Origin: Phycisphaerae bacterium
GTDB lineage: Bacteria > Planctomycetota > Phycisphaerae > UBA1845 > Fen-1342
DNA: 22,115 nt
Reading direction: 5' to 3'
Assembly: GCA_016935035.1 (NCBI GenBank)
Contig: JAFGRR010000032.1
Span: 1 to 22,115, forward strand
The translations under genes were made by a program, and so were the position numbers. This document shows, piece by piece, positions 15,024 to 22,115 of the stretch. Every line of letters starts with the position of its first letter. Position 1 is the stretch's first letter. The notes beneath the pieces were generated by a model, which searched no databases, was not told where the DNA came from, and saw nothing but the letters and a program-made list of their open reading frames with translations.

Positions 15024-16475
15024 TCAGGCGTTCGCGTATCGCGTCGCGTGCAGCATGCGCCAGATGTGGCCGAACCATAGCAACAAGCCGGCGACAGGGA
15101 CGGCGACAATGCACATTGCAATGATTACCGCCACGTCCACCAGGCCCACAACTGGAAACCTGATTGCCGAGGTCGGATTCCAGACTTCCATTACAAGCCA
15201 TAGCGCTAATCCCGCCAACGCAGACAGGATGGACGGGATGATCATCCAGCCGCTGGCGTAGCACACCACCAGACCACGCCGTGCCGGCTGTCTGAGGCCC
15301 AGCCATGACGCGAGCCACGCGGCCAGCATGGTTACTGCGAAAACCGCCAGAGCGTTCCCCAGACCCCAGGCGATCGGAACGACAATCAGGTCCGAGACGT
15401 ACCCGGGCACGCTGATCGGCAGCAACTCAAACTCCGCGTCGTGGCTCCAGCGGTGCTCGCCAACCGTCAGCATGACAATCGTCCAGATACAGCAAGTCAC
15501 CGCCGATGCCAGCCCTATCAAGGTGCAAACCCAGACGGCAAATCGCCGTGCCTCCGCCCGGCCTCGGTGTACCGCCAGCCGTCGGGCAAACTCCTTGGCG
15601 AAGAGTGACGCCCACAAGGTCGGCAAGAACGTGCGCAGACGGCCCCACGTTGACCGCGCGGCCGCGAACGGCGGCATCTCGCGCCGCTCGGGCAGTGAGA
15701 ACACGACCGGGCGGCCGCATTCCGGGCAGCGCGCGTCACGCCGCTGTCGCGTCAGGTTGTAGTGGCAGTCCTCGCAATGCAGGGCACGCGGCTCGAATCC
15801 CGGGCCGGTTGGCTTTCCGCCGTAGCGGCTGCCCAAACGCAGCAGCACGCTTGCGCCATAGGCCAGACCCGCGAGCGCCGCTACCACGGTGTACGGTACG
15901 GTAGTGTTGCGATCGCCCATGACGATCAGGGTCAGGCTGAACAGAATAGTCGGCATTACGAGCGTCGCGGTACTCCACAGGAGCAGGCGTATGCAGCGCC
16001 CATAGAGCCTCCCGCGGCTCTCGCCGGCCGCCAGCAGTGGCATCAGCGCCATCGCGACCAAACAGAGAGCGCCCTCGAACAGCGCTACGCCAACACCCAC
16101 GTGCGGAATAGCGCCAGTGTCTGCAATCGAAACGCCGAGCAGCACGGTCCACGCCAGCGCAATGCGTACGAGTGCGCCTGTGGACGGGATCGATGGTGCT
16201 ATATCTGAAGACTGCATGTGGGCGAACATCACCAGTATCGCCAATGTCACGATCACGACCAGCACACTGACAAAGTGAACGAAGTATGCCGCCAACCAAC
16301 CCGATGCCGCCAAGTGCGGCCCAAGTCGGCGTGGAAATACCAGCGCCGCCACTGCTGCCAGCGGAGCAAAGAGCCAATAGACGGGTTTCGCGCGCACAGG
16401 TGCCGGCTCGACAGCCGGGTATTCCTCGGCGACCAACTCCATGAGGTCATCAGGTGTCGGCGACAACTCACTCAC
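15024..16475 (-). CDS. Polytopic membrane protein with central zinc ribbon
   Basis: 483 residues from a GTG start. About four to five hydrophobic segments (roughly 33-85, 100-150, 165-212) precede a cytoplasmic zinc-ribbon segment, with C234, C237, C250 and C253 in the pattern CEDCHYNL...CPECGRPV. A second block of about four helices follows (roughly 312-475). C-x-x-C-x-Y-x-L ribbons of this form are frequent in planctomycete membrane proteins of unknown function. Start choice: GTG at 16475 has GAGGAAA about 5 bases upstream and overlaps the preceding stop by 8 bp (GTGAGTGA). The ATG at 16487 has no properly spaced ribosome-binding site, and starts further up lie deep inside the upstream gene. 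It is translationally coupled to the 16468-17937 gene and probably works with it. No biochemical function can be assigned. Confidence 0.8.
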   Translation of the reverse strand: MSELSPTPDDLMELVAEEYPAVEPAPVRAKPVYWLFAPLAAVAALVFPRRLGPHLAASGWLAAYFVHFVSVLVVIVTLAILVMFAHMQSSDIAPSIPSTGALVRIALAWTVLLGVSIADTGAIPHVGVGVALFEGALCLVAMALMPLLAAGESRGRLYGRCIRLLLWSTATLVMPTILFSLTLIVMGDRNTTVPYTVVAALAGLAYGASVLLRLGSRYGGKPTGPGFEPRALHCEDCHYNLTRQRRDARCPECGRPVVFSLPERREMPPFAAARSTWGRLRTFLPTLWASLFAKEFARRLAVHRGRAEARRFAVWVCTLIGLASAVTCCIWTIVMLTVGEHRWSHDAEFELLPISVPGYVSDLIVVPIAWGLGNALAVFAVTMLAAWLASWLGLRQPARRGLVVCYASGWMIIPSILSALAGLALWLVMEVWNPTSAIRFPVVGLVDVAVIIAMCIVAVPVAGLLLWFGHIWRMLHATRYANA

Positions 16476-17937
16476 TGGTTTCCTCATCTCCAGCCGGCTC
16501 ATGCACCGGTTCCGCCCGTTCAATCGAGTACAGCCCATCGGGGATCTTGGCAGGAGTCTCGGCTCCCTCCGTCGCACGCAGTTCGTAGTCGGTCGCGCCC
16601 ATGCGCCGGTAAGAGAACGACTTCCGTGCACAAAGCTCCAACGGCACTTTGTCCAAATACTGCGGAACCAGTTCGCCGAGTGATTCCGGATAGTCATCGT
16701 GGTCGTGGCGATACGCCGACAGGGCCAGCATCACCACGGCGGCGCGCCGTTGCGCTACGGTTTGATAGATGCTCGCAAACAGGAATTTGTGAAGCCGCAT
16801 GCCGGTCAGCCACAGCGGGCCGTCAAGGACGACGGGGGTCGCTTCGGCGTATTCGGTGAACAGTGATTCAGTCAGGCGCTCGGCAACGGGGAACTCCAGC
16901 GTATCGAATTGCCCGATCTCGGACCGCATGTGCAGGAGCTTGTCGCGCACTGTGGCCCGGTCATCGAACACCGGTGAGAACAGGTTCCAGAATGCGCTCT
17001 GCGGAATGGTCTGCACCTTCGGGGCCGATATCTGAGAGGTCAGCACGTCTGCGGAATGGCTGAGCACGAGCCAGCCGTTGCCCCGACCATCATCCGTGTA
17101 GTACGGGTCCAGGAGCCGGTCGATCCCGATGTGAAACCCGCAGTACTGGGCAACGGCTTCGCTGAGGGACGTCCCAAGTTCATCGGAGACCAGCACGATC
17201 AGCTCATGCGCCAGGCCGGGGGGCAGGGGGCGCTCTCGCGTGACACACCGCAATTCGACCAGAGGGCTCTCGCCGATGCCGTACCAGCCGTACCACCAGG
17301 AATCGGGGCCGATTGTGGTAAGGCTCTGAAGTTCCATCAGGCGCAAGGCCGCGCGCAGGTCATCCACAGCGCCACGCAGATCATCCTGCTGCTCTGTACG
17401 GTAACGGGCCCGCGCCGATAGCGCCCCCGCTGCCTCACTCCATATGCGTCTATCAATAACGCCCGCCGGGAATCGACCGGTGTCTTTCGCAACAACCATC
17501 CAATAGGGATCCACTCTGATGTGTTCCAGCGCCGGCAACAGAGCCGCACGCTGCCGCGTGGCCTTGACCAACTCGTCCAGCACATGCCGCTGCGGCTCAG
17601 CCGTCACGTACGTGACGATATCCCGCAAAACGGGGCGTTCATCCGGTGTCCACTGACCACGGACTGCATCCCAGATCGGGATCGCACCCCAGGCCGACGC
17701 GTTCTGTGCGTTCTGCGACGTAAATGGCTGTAGGGAAAGCAGCAGGGCCTGCAACTCATCCAGTCGCCCCTGCGCCTGATCCTCTTCCGGAGTCAGATCG
17801 CGCGGCGGGGCCGCCGGCAGCGTGCTCCAGCGCGCGACGGCGAACCAACCGAACCAAAGTAGCAGTAAGCCGTACAACACGCGGCGCACGATGCGGACGA
17901 GCCGCCAAGCGAGCCTCGGCTTTGTGGTTTCAGTCAA
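16468..17937 (-). CDS. Single-pass membrane-anchored protein of unknown function
   Basis: A 489-residue protein with one N-terminal membrane segment (about 20-36, LYGLLLLWFGWFAV, preceded by many Arg/Lys), so most of the chain is probably outside the cytoplasmic membrane. The body is mixed helical with no recognised catalytic motif. Near the C-terminus (about 398-445) is AYRHDHDDYPESLGELVPQYL followed by SFSYRRMG, a segment recalled from many planctomycete hypothetical proteins (general pattern Y...G.YP.sL.eLvP.yl...P.dp..g..f.Y). The start is a TTG with AGGGGG about 8 bases upstream. It overlaps the zinc-ribbon membrane protein downstream and lies 62 bp after the SDR gene on the same strand. 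Function unknown. Confidence 0.8.
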   Translation of the reverse strand: MTETTKPRLAWRLVRIVRRVLYGLLLLWFGWFAVARWSTLPAAPPRDLTPEEDQAQGRLDELQALLLSLQPFTSQNAQNASAWGAIPIWDAVRGQWTPDERPVLRDIVTYVTAEPQRHVLDELVKATRQRAALLPALEHIRVDPYWMVVAKDTGRFPAGVIDRRIWSEAAGALSARARYRTEQQDDLRGAVDDLRAALRLMELQSLTTIGPDSWWYGWYGIGESPLVELRCVTRERPLPPGLAHELIVLVSDELGTSLSEAVAQYCGFHIGIDRLLDPYYTDDGRGNGWLVLSHSADVLTSQISAPKVQTIPQSAFWNLFSPVFDDRATVRDKLLHMRSEIGQFDTLEFPVAERLTESLFTEYAEATPVVLDGPLWLTGMRLHKFLFASIYQTVAQRRAAVVMLALSAYRHDHDDYPESLGELVPQYLDKVPLELCARKSFSYRRMGATDYELRATEGAETPAKIPDGLYSIERAEPVHEPAGDEETSE

Positions 17938-17999
17938 TCGGACGTCCCCCTTCCCTTTCGCCGACTCGGGTCGTTCGCCTGATTGATCCCGTCTCGCGC

Positions 18000-19415
18000 C
18001 TACTTCCCGCGCCCGGTGCCCAATTCGCCACGCAGCGCGTCCTCCAGCGCTAGGTACAGAAACTCGAACCCCAGGCGGCGGATTCGAGTGGGCAAGACCT
18101 GCGCATCGCCGCGCAGCAGTATCGCGCCCATCTCACCCAGCGCCAAGCGCAAAGCACAGCTCGGCACGCGCATGATCGTCGGCCGACGCAGCACGCGGCC
18201 GAGGCGCTTGGTGAATTTGTGGTTGCTGGCCGGCTGCGGTGAGGTGGCGTTGATCGGGCCGGCGACGTCCGGCTGGTGCATCAGGAAGTACAGCATGCCG
18301 ACGAGGTCGTCGAGCGCGATCCAGTTCATGTATTGCCGGCCGTGGCCGAGCGTGCCGCCGAGGCCCAGGCGGAACGGCCTGAGCATTTTGGCCAGCGCCC
18401 CACCCCGCGCCGCGAGCACCATGCCGGTGCGCAGCTTGACGACGCGGATGCCGGCGTCGGAAGCCGGCTGCGTGGCGGCTTCCCACTCGCGGCAGACGCC
18501 GGCGAGGAAATCGTCGCCGAGCGGGCCGCTTTCGTCGACCGAGCCAGCGGAGGTGGCGTCATAGATGCCGGTAGCCGAGGCGCTAATCAGCAGACGCGGC
18601 TTCTCGGTCAGCCCGGCCAGCGCCTCGCTCAGCAGGCGCGTGCCGACCGTGCGGCTGTCGCGGATTTCGCGCTTGAAGGCGGCGTTCCAACGCCGATCAG
18701 CGATGTTGGCGCCGGCCAGATGTACGACGATGTCGGCGCCTTCGAGCGCCTGGGCGCTGATCCGCCTTTCCGTCGGTGACCATTCGATGTCATTGGAGCC
18801 TGGCACCACAGGTGTTCGCATCAGGCGATCGACGCGATGGCCGGCGACGCGGAGAAACGTCGCCAAGTGCGAACCGACCAGACCGGTTGCACCACTGATG
18901 ACGACGCGCAGCGGCGGCCGACCGGAATACGGTGCCATCCGGGCAAGATCGTTGTGCAGGCGGCGTTGCTGGTAGTGGAGCAGTCGCCTGAGCGAGTCCT
19001 CTTGTCGGCGGCTGGGCGGCGTCTCAGGCAGAATCGCTAACGTCACTGTACTAGCGGACTTACCGGTCGGCGTCGCGCGCAGTGACCATTCGTACGGCCC
19101 GCCGAAGCCGGTGACATGCAGCCTGAGCAGACCGTGTGGCTCGTAGGCGGCGTAGCGGTACTGTCGCACGCCGGCCTTTCGCCCGTGACGAATCCCAATC
19201 AACACCCGGCCACCGTCGCTGACGCCCCCCTGGCAGTCGATTTCGAGCGGCGTCTCCCAGGGCGGGCAGAGGCGCTCGAGTGCCGCCGGCCGAGCGCACC
19301 ACTCGTAGACCGTCCCCGCGGCCGCTGGCACGTTGAAGCTCGCCGTTAGCTCGGCCATCCGAATCTCGTGCCTCGCCAGAGCTGACTCGATCAAACCGCT
19401 CAGTGATTCTCGCAT
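18000..19415 (-). CDS. SRPBCC-SDR fusion, TIGR01777 family (YfcH/SDR39U1-like) epimerase
   Basis: 471 residues. Residues about 20-165 are an SRPBCC/polyketide-cyclase-like ligand-binding domain (AELTASFNVPAAAGTVYEWC; YEWSLRATPTG). From 168 an extended SDR domain follows, with NAD(P)-binding GATGLVG (175-181), then VVHLAGANIADRRWNAAFKREI, LISASATGIYD and MNWIALDDLVGMLYFLM, all diagnostic of the TIGR01777 nucleoside-sugar-epimerase-like family. The C-terminal part (about 400-465, RVPSCALRLALGEMG...LL.GDAQVLPTRI..LGFEF) is the family's DUF1731 segment. The substrate is unknown, though the SRPBCC-SDR fusion is a known architecture. The start is uncertain: ATG 19415 or the internal ATG at 19358, which begins exactly at the SRPBCC domain; neither has a strong ribosome-binding site. 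Divergent from the MerR-type regulator, with about 105 bp between. Confidence 0.92.
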   Translation of the reverse strand: MRESLSGLIESALARHEIRMAELTASFNVPAAAGTVYEWCARPAALERLCPPWETPLEIDCQGGVSDGGRVLIGIRHGRKAGVRQYRYAAYEPHGLLRLHVTGFGGPYEWSLRATPTGKSASTVTLAILPETPPSRRQEDSLRRLLHYQQRRLHNDLARMAPYSGRPPLRVVISGATGLVGSHLATFLRVAGHRVDRLMRTPVVPGSNDIEWSPTERRISAQALEGADIVVHLAGANIADRRWNAAFKREIRDSRTVGTRLLSEALAGLTEKPRLLISASATGIYDATSAGSVDESGPLGDDFLAGVCREWEAATQPASDAGIRVVKLRTGMVLAARGGALAKMLRPFRLGLGGTLGHGRQYMNWIALDDLVGMLYFLMHQPDVAGPINATSPQPASNHKFTKRLGRVLRRPTIMRVPSCALRLALGEMGAILLRGDAQVLPTRIRRLGFEFLYLALEDALRGELGTGRGK

Positions 19416-19524
19416 CGCGCCGCCGAATACGCAAGCCAGGGCTTGTGTCGTGCCAGGGGTCGAATAAAATCATTCAAACTGCTCGCTGTTGTGGTACTGT
19501 TAGAGGCCCGCACTGGTTTTGCGT

Positions 19525-20412
19525 ATGCGAGATGCACTTTCCCCGAAACAGGTGGCCCGCGCCATCGGCGTCAGCGAAGCTTCGCTTAAGCGCTGGTGTG
19601 ATAAGGGGTTATTGCCGACCATTCGCACGGCGGGCGGGCATCGCCGGCTGCCGATCGCCGGCGTGCTCGAGTTCCTGCGCACATCGCAGCGCGGACTATT
19701 GAGGCCGGAGGTGCTCGGGCTGCCGGCGACTTGCGGCAAGACCGAGGCCGTCCTGGAACGTGCCATGCCGCGCCTGCGGGCAGCCTTGGAGGCGGGCGAC
19801 CACGAGCGCATCCGCGCCACGATCTTAGATATGCACCTCGCCCGGCACAGTCTCGACGAAATCGGCGACCGGGTGGTCATGCCGGCGTTGGCGGCGCTGA
19901 GGCAGGGCTGTGAATCTGGGGTGTTCGAGGTGTATCAGGAGCGGCTTGCGACCGAGCTTTGCCTGCGGGCGTTGCATGAGGTGGCCCAAACACTGCCCAC
20001 GCTGCCGCAGGCCGCGCCGGCGGCACTCGGCGCCACCATCGCCGGCGACCTGGACCGAGTGCCAATCACGCTGATCGAGTTGATTCTGCGGCAGGTCGGG
20101 TGGCAGGCGCAATCGCTCGGGCCGGACATACCGGCGAAGTCGCTGGCGGCGGCGTTGCACGGCAAGCGACCGCGCATGTTCTGGCTCAGCGTCTCGCGCA
20201 TGCGTTCAGTTGATGAGTTCCTGGGCGAGTATCAACGCGTGTTCGATACCGCGATGGAGCACGATATCGCGCTGGTCGTCGGCGGGCCGGCACTAAAGGA
20301 CGAGATTCGCCGGCAAATGCGTTATTCGGCGTTCTGCGACAACTTCAGCCACTTGGTGACGTTTGCCAGGACGCTGTATCACCCGGGTGGCGAGGGCGAA
20401 CACTCAGCCTAA
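19525..20412 (+). CDS. MerR/CarH-like regulator with degenerate cobalamin-binding domain
   Basis: 295 residues from the ATG at 19525 (a TTG two codons upstream is possible; no clear ribosome-binding site for either). Residues 5-55 are a MerR-type winged helix (LSPKQVARAIGVSEASLKRW, then R34-TAGGHRR). Residues 75-160 resemble the helical cap of B12-binding regulators, and 165-285 the Rossmann-like cobalamin domain (LILRQVGWQAQSLGPDIP; ALVVGGPAL). Against the CarH/LitR family, the W-x9-EH cap signature reads C129-x9-E139-R140, and DxHxxG reads D175-L-D-R-V-P180, so both His ligands are missing. It is therefore unlikely to be an adenosylcobalamin photosensor of the CarH type, though it may keep the oligomerisation logic. 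The divergent neighbour is the TIGR01777 gene, a plausible target. The stop lies inside the left arm of an inverted repeat at 20408-20512. Confidence 0.88.
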   Translation: MRDALSPKQVARAIGVSEASLKRWCDKGLLPTIRTAGGHRRLPIAGVLEFLRTSQRGLLRPEVLGLPATCGKTEAVLERAMPRLRAALEAGDHERIRATILDMHLARHSLDEIGDRVVMPALAALRQGCESGVFEVYQERLATELCLRALHEVAQTLPTLPQAAPAALGATIAGDLDRVPITLIELILRQVGWQAQSLGPDIPAKSLAAALHGKRPRMFWLSVSRMRSVDEFLGEYQRVFDTAMEHDIALVVGGPALKDEIRRQMRYSAFCDNFSHLVTFARTLYHPGGEGEHSA

Positions 20413-20512
20413 ATGGCTGCTCAAGATCATGGTGCGCCCACTGTGATTGTCGAACCGTCCGGGCTGAAGCCCGGGGCTCTCGTTGTCGCACACTCTTGAG
20501 CACGCATTTAGG
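20408..20512. repeat. Imperfect inverted repeat bracketing a GC hairpin
   Basis: Two 19-bp arms (20408-20426 and 20494-20512) match as inverted copies at 17 of 19 positions: CCTAAATG, a 2-bp mismatch, then TGCTCAAGA. The left arm contains the TAA of the MerR-type gene. Inside lies the perfect palindromic hairpin at 20459-20474. As RNA this could fold into one long stem ending in a compact hairpin, acting as a 3'-end structure or terminator; as DNA it resembles a small mobile or REP-like element. No T-tract follows. Confidence 0.6.
20459..20474. terminator. Compact GC hairpin downstream of the MerR-type gene
   Basis: CCGGGC, a TGAA loop, then GCCCGG: a perfect 6-bp stem (7 bp with a 2-nt loop), 47 bp after the MerR-type stop. 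No T-run follows on the plus strand. It may terminate or stabilise the 3' end, or be one copy of a dispersed palindromic repeat; the window shows one copy only. Confidence 0.4.
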
Positions 20513-20587
20513 TCACGGAACAGGCAATCTGTGGGCTAGTAGCCATCTGGCATCGTGGCAGTGTGTCTTTGCGTTCGGCAACTCCAA

Positions 20588-20740
20588 CAGAGCCCGAAGC
20601 GGAAGCAAGGGGCATATTGGTTCTGTCGTAGTGCGCGATAATCAGGTATCGTCGCTGAGTCTCGAACACCATCCTTGTTCATGCCGCCTCGCCCCCATTG
20701 CACAACCTGAATATGCCCCTCGCTGCCGCTTCGGACTCTG
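20588..20740. repeat. 153-bp element with 31-bp imperfect inverted arms
   Basis: The arms at 20588-20618 and 20710-20740 are inverted copies matching at 28 of 31 positions (beginning CAGAG at the outer end and ending GGGGCATATT at the inner end), with a 91-bp centre. A short further match (GGTT.TG) continues inward from both arms after a 2-nt offset. Flanks show at most an AA match, so no clear target duplication. Several short frames cross it on both strands, but none has a ribosome-binding site. It could be a MITE-like element, two opposed copies of a dispersed repeat, or a long hairpin. It lies between the MerR-type gene and the radical SAM gene; the whole 20413-20845 stretch holds no convincing gene. 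Confidence 0.65.
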
Positions 20741-20768
20741 AATGGTCGGCGGTAATGTTGCGTTGTGC

Positions 20769-20798
20769 TTGTGGTCGGGCGCGGGTTCGCGACATAAT
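20769..20798 (+). promoter_or_regulatory. Candidate promoter of the radical SAM gene
   Basis: TTGTGG (20769-20774) and CATAAT (20793-20798, five of six matches to the -10 consensus) are separated by 18 bases. The predicted start is near 20805, giving a leader of about 40 nt to the ATG at 20846. The -35 is weak. Confidence 0.35.
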
Positions 20799-20845
20799 CA
20801 ACAAACTTGTCCCGTTCGGCCGTGTCGAGTTCGGAAGGAATGCTT

Positions 20846-22115
20846 ATGCGCGATCAACTGCCGCAGACAGAGCACAAGACACGCGAGGCCGCCCAGGCCC
20901 AATCCGCGGGCGGGTCGGACGGCAATGGCAAGACCTGTCGCACCGAGGCGCAGGAGAACTCGACGGCGCGCAAGCTGGACAAGCGCTACGAACACGTCGG
21001 CCGCGCATCAACCAACCCCAACAAACGCTCCGACCGCACCGATGACGGCAAGGTCACCTCGCATGCGTACGCCGAGCGCTCACGGGCGACCCGCGGGGCG
21101 GCCAACCCCAAGGGCTTCGTGCCGACACAGCAACTCAAGACCCGCAAGATCAGCCAGCAGTACATCGACATCGACTATCACCACCCGCTCGAAGACGTGC
21201 TCGATCGCTGGATCACGAGGAAAGTCCTCGGCTATATCTCCCGGCGGCGCCCGGGACGCAAGACGCTGATCGAGGAGATCCTCGAGTCGTATGACAATCC
21301 CGCCGCCCCGCTTTCGCAGCGGCTGCTCTACTGGCCGATTCACAAGTTCATCGACCGCATGCGCGGCTCGGTGCCGGCGGCGACGTTGCGCGAGCGCCTG
21401 GTCAAGCATCGGGCGACGCTGCGCGGGCTGGTGCTGACGGCGCGCAGCGTGGCGGAGTTTGGGCTGCGCGTGCCGCAACGCTTCAGCGGTCCGCTGTTCG
21501 TGGTCTGGAACTTCACGAACCGCTGCAATCTCAAATGCCGGCATTGCTACCAGGACTCCGAGCACAAGTGCCTGCCGGAGGAGCTGACGCTCAAAGAGAA
21601 GCTCGCGGTCATCGATCATCTGGCCGAGGAGTATGTGCCGATGGTCGCGTTCGCCGGTGGCGAGCCCACCATCTGCCCGGATCTGATTCCGGTGCTCAAG
21701 CGCTGCCAGCAACACGGCATTCACACGACGCTGGCGACCAACGGCGTGCTGATAACGCCCGAATTCGCGGCCAAATTGGCTGACGCCGGCTGCAAGTACA
21801 TCGAAATCTCGCTTGACTCGGTACATCCGGAGCGGCACGACGAGTTTCGCGGCATACCCGGCATGTGGCATCGCACCGTGCGCGGCATGCGCAACGTCGT
21901 CGCGCAAGAGGGCCTGCGGCTCGGCGTCGCGATGTGCGTCACGCGCTGGAACTACGACGAAGTCGAGGACATGCTCCAGTTCGCCGTCGATATGGGCGCG
22001 AGCTGCTTCGCGCATTTCAACTTCATCCCGGTCGGACGCGGGCTGGAGATGGTCGAGGGCGACATCACACCGGCCCAGCGCGAAAAGCTGCTCATGACGC
22101 TGAACAAGTGGATGC
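20846..22115 (+). CDS. Radical SAM protein, partial at the 3' end
   Basis: 423 codons are visible and the gene continues past the right edge. The ATG at 20846 follows GGAAGGA by 6 bases; an in-frame ATG at 20840 is too close to it. Residues 1-105 are hydrophilic, rich in Lys, Arg, Gln, Asp, Thr and Ser, and probably disordered. Residues about 106-215 are helical with basic patches (RWITRKVLGYISRRRPGRKTL). The radical SAM core starts at about 216: C227-x3-C231-x2-C234 (TNRCNLKCRHCYQD) for the 4Fe-4S cluster, AFAGGEP (268-274) for SAM, then LATNG (296-300), EISLDS (320-325) and FNFIPVGRG (391-399). This core is of the kind found in SPASM or haem d1/AhbC-D type enzymes, which modify peptides or tetrapyrroles. 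Any C-terminal cluster domain lies outside the window, so the substrate cannot be guessed. A long frame on the opposite strand is a shadow. Confidence 0.92.
   Translation, partial: MRDQLPQTEHKTREAAQAQSAGGSDGNGKTCRTEAQENSTARKLDKRYEHVGRASTNPNKRSDRTDDGKVTSHAYAERSRATRGAANPKGFVPTQQLKTRKISQQYIDIDYHHPLEDVLDRWITRKVLGYISRRRPGRKTLIEEILESYDNPAAPLSQRLLYWPIHKFIDRMRGSVPAATLRERLVKHRATLRGLVLTARSVAEFGLRVPQRFSGPLFVVWNFTNRCNLKCRHCYQDSEHKCLPEELTLKEKLAVIDHLAEEYVPMVAFAGGEPTICPDLIPVLKRCQQHGIHTTLATNGVLITPEFAAKLADAGCKYIEISLDSVHPERHDEFRGIPGMWHRTVRGMRNVVAQEGLRLGVAMCVTRWNYDEVEDMLQFAVDMGASCFAHFNFIPVGRGLEMVEGDITPAQREKLLMTLNKWM

Noticed and set aside
20496..20741. 81-codon plus-strand frame in the intergenic gap, and a 48-codon minus-strand frame
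   Set aside because: Both cross the inverted-repeat element, neither has a ribosome-binding site, and their sequences are dictated by the repeat arms.
21080..22015. 311-codon minus-strand frame opposite the radical SAM gene
   Set aside because: The plus strand carries the cluster and SAM motifs. The minus frame is rich in His/Arg/Ala with no domain or ribosome-binding site, typical of a GC-rich shadow.

Overview
The window looks like part of a GC-rich (roughly 60-65%) chromosome from a Gram-negative bacterium, most likely a planctomycete, possibly of the Phycisphaerae type and from an environmental or metagenome-assembled genome. This is inferred from several features together: a paired LptF/LptG lipopolysaccharide exporter permease, a two-gene pair of poorly characterised membrane-anchored proteins (one with a CxxC...CPxCG zinc ribbon), two GT-C type membrane glycosyltransferases, and short palindromic intergenic repeats. 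No 16S rRNA, tRNA or CRISPR array was seen, so the taxonomy is only a guess.

Layout. (1) Positions 1-1.9 kb, minus strand: the 5' end of an unidentified gene, a P-loop protein of the cyclic 2,3-diphosphoglycerate synthetase family with a good sigma70-like promoter, and a decayed transposase C-terminus. (2) Positions 1.9-7.0 kb, minus strand: a compact four-gene operon with its own promoter at 7045-7072, in the order LptF-like permease, LptG-like permease, OmpR-type response regulator, GT-C membrane glycosyltransferase. Neighbours overlap by 4 bp or are 1 bp apart, pointing to envelope or lipopolysaccharide export and surface glycan assembly under a regulator whose kinase is not in the window. 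(3) Positions 7.1-10.1 kb, minus strand: a large fusion of two receiver-like domains with a PEP-synthase/PPDK-type nucleotide-binding domain. Divergent from it is a GT-C/TPR protein at 10.2-12.1 kb, plus strand. (4) Positions 12.2-14.9 kb: NADP-type glutamate dehydrogenase on the minus strand, divergent from a DtxR-family metalloregulator and a bacterioferritin-like diiron protein, which form a small plus-strand iron operon ending at a good terminator hairpin. (5) Positions 15.0-19.4 kb, minus strand: a zinc-ribbon membrane protein overlapping a single-pass membrane protein, preceded by a TIGR01777-type SDR fused to an SRPBCC domain. (6) Positions 19.5-22.1 kb, plus strand: a MerR/CarH-like regulator whose cobalamin-domain signature residues are missing, a repeat-rich intergenic region with two imperfect inverted repeats, and a radical SAM protein with a long hydrophilic N-terminus that runs off the window.

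Most of the window is coherent housekeeping or envelope biology. The most unusual items are the receiver/receiver/PPDK_N fusion, the LptF with an enlarged periplasmic insert in an operon with a response regulator, the CarH-like protein lacking its photosensor ligands, the DtxR protein with a remodelled metal site and a C-terminal Cys cluster, and the two inverted-repeat elements at 20408-20740.
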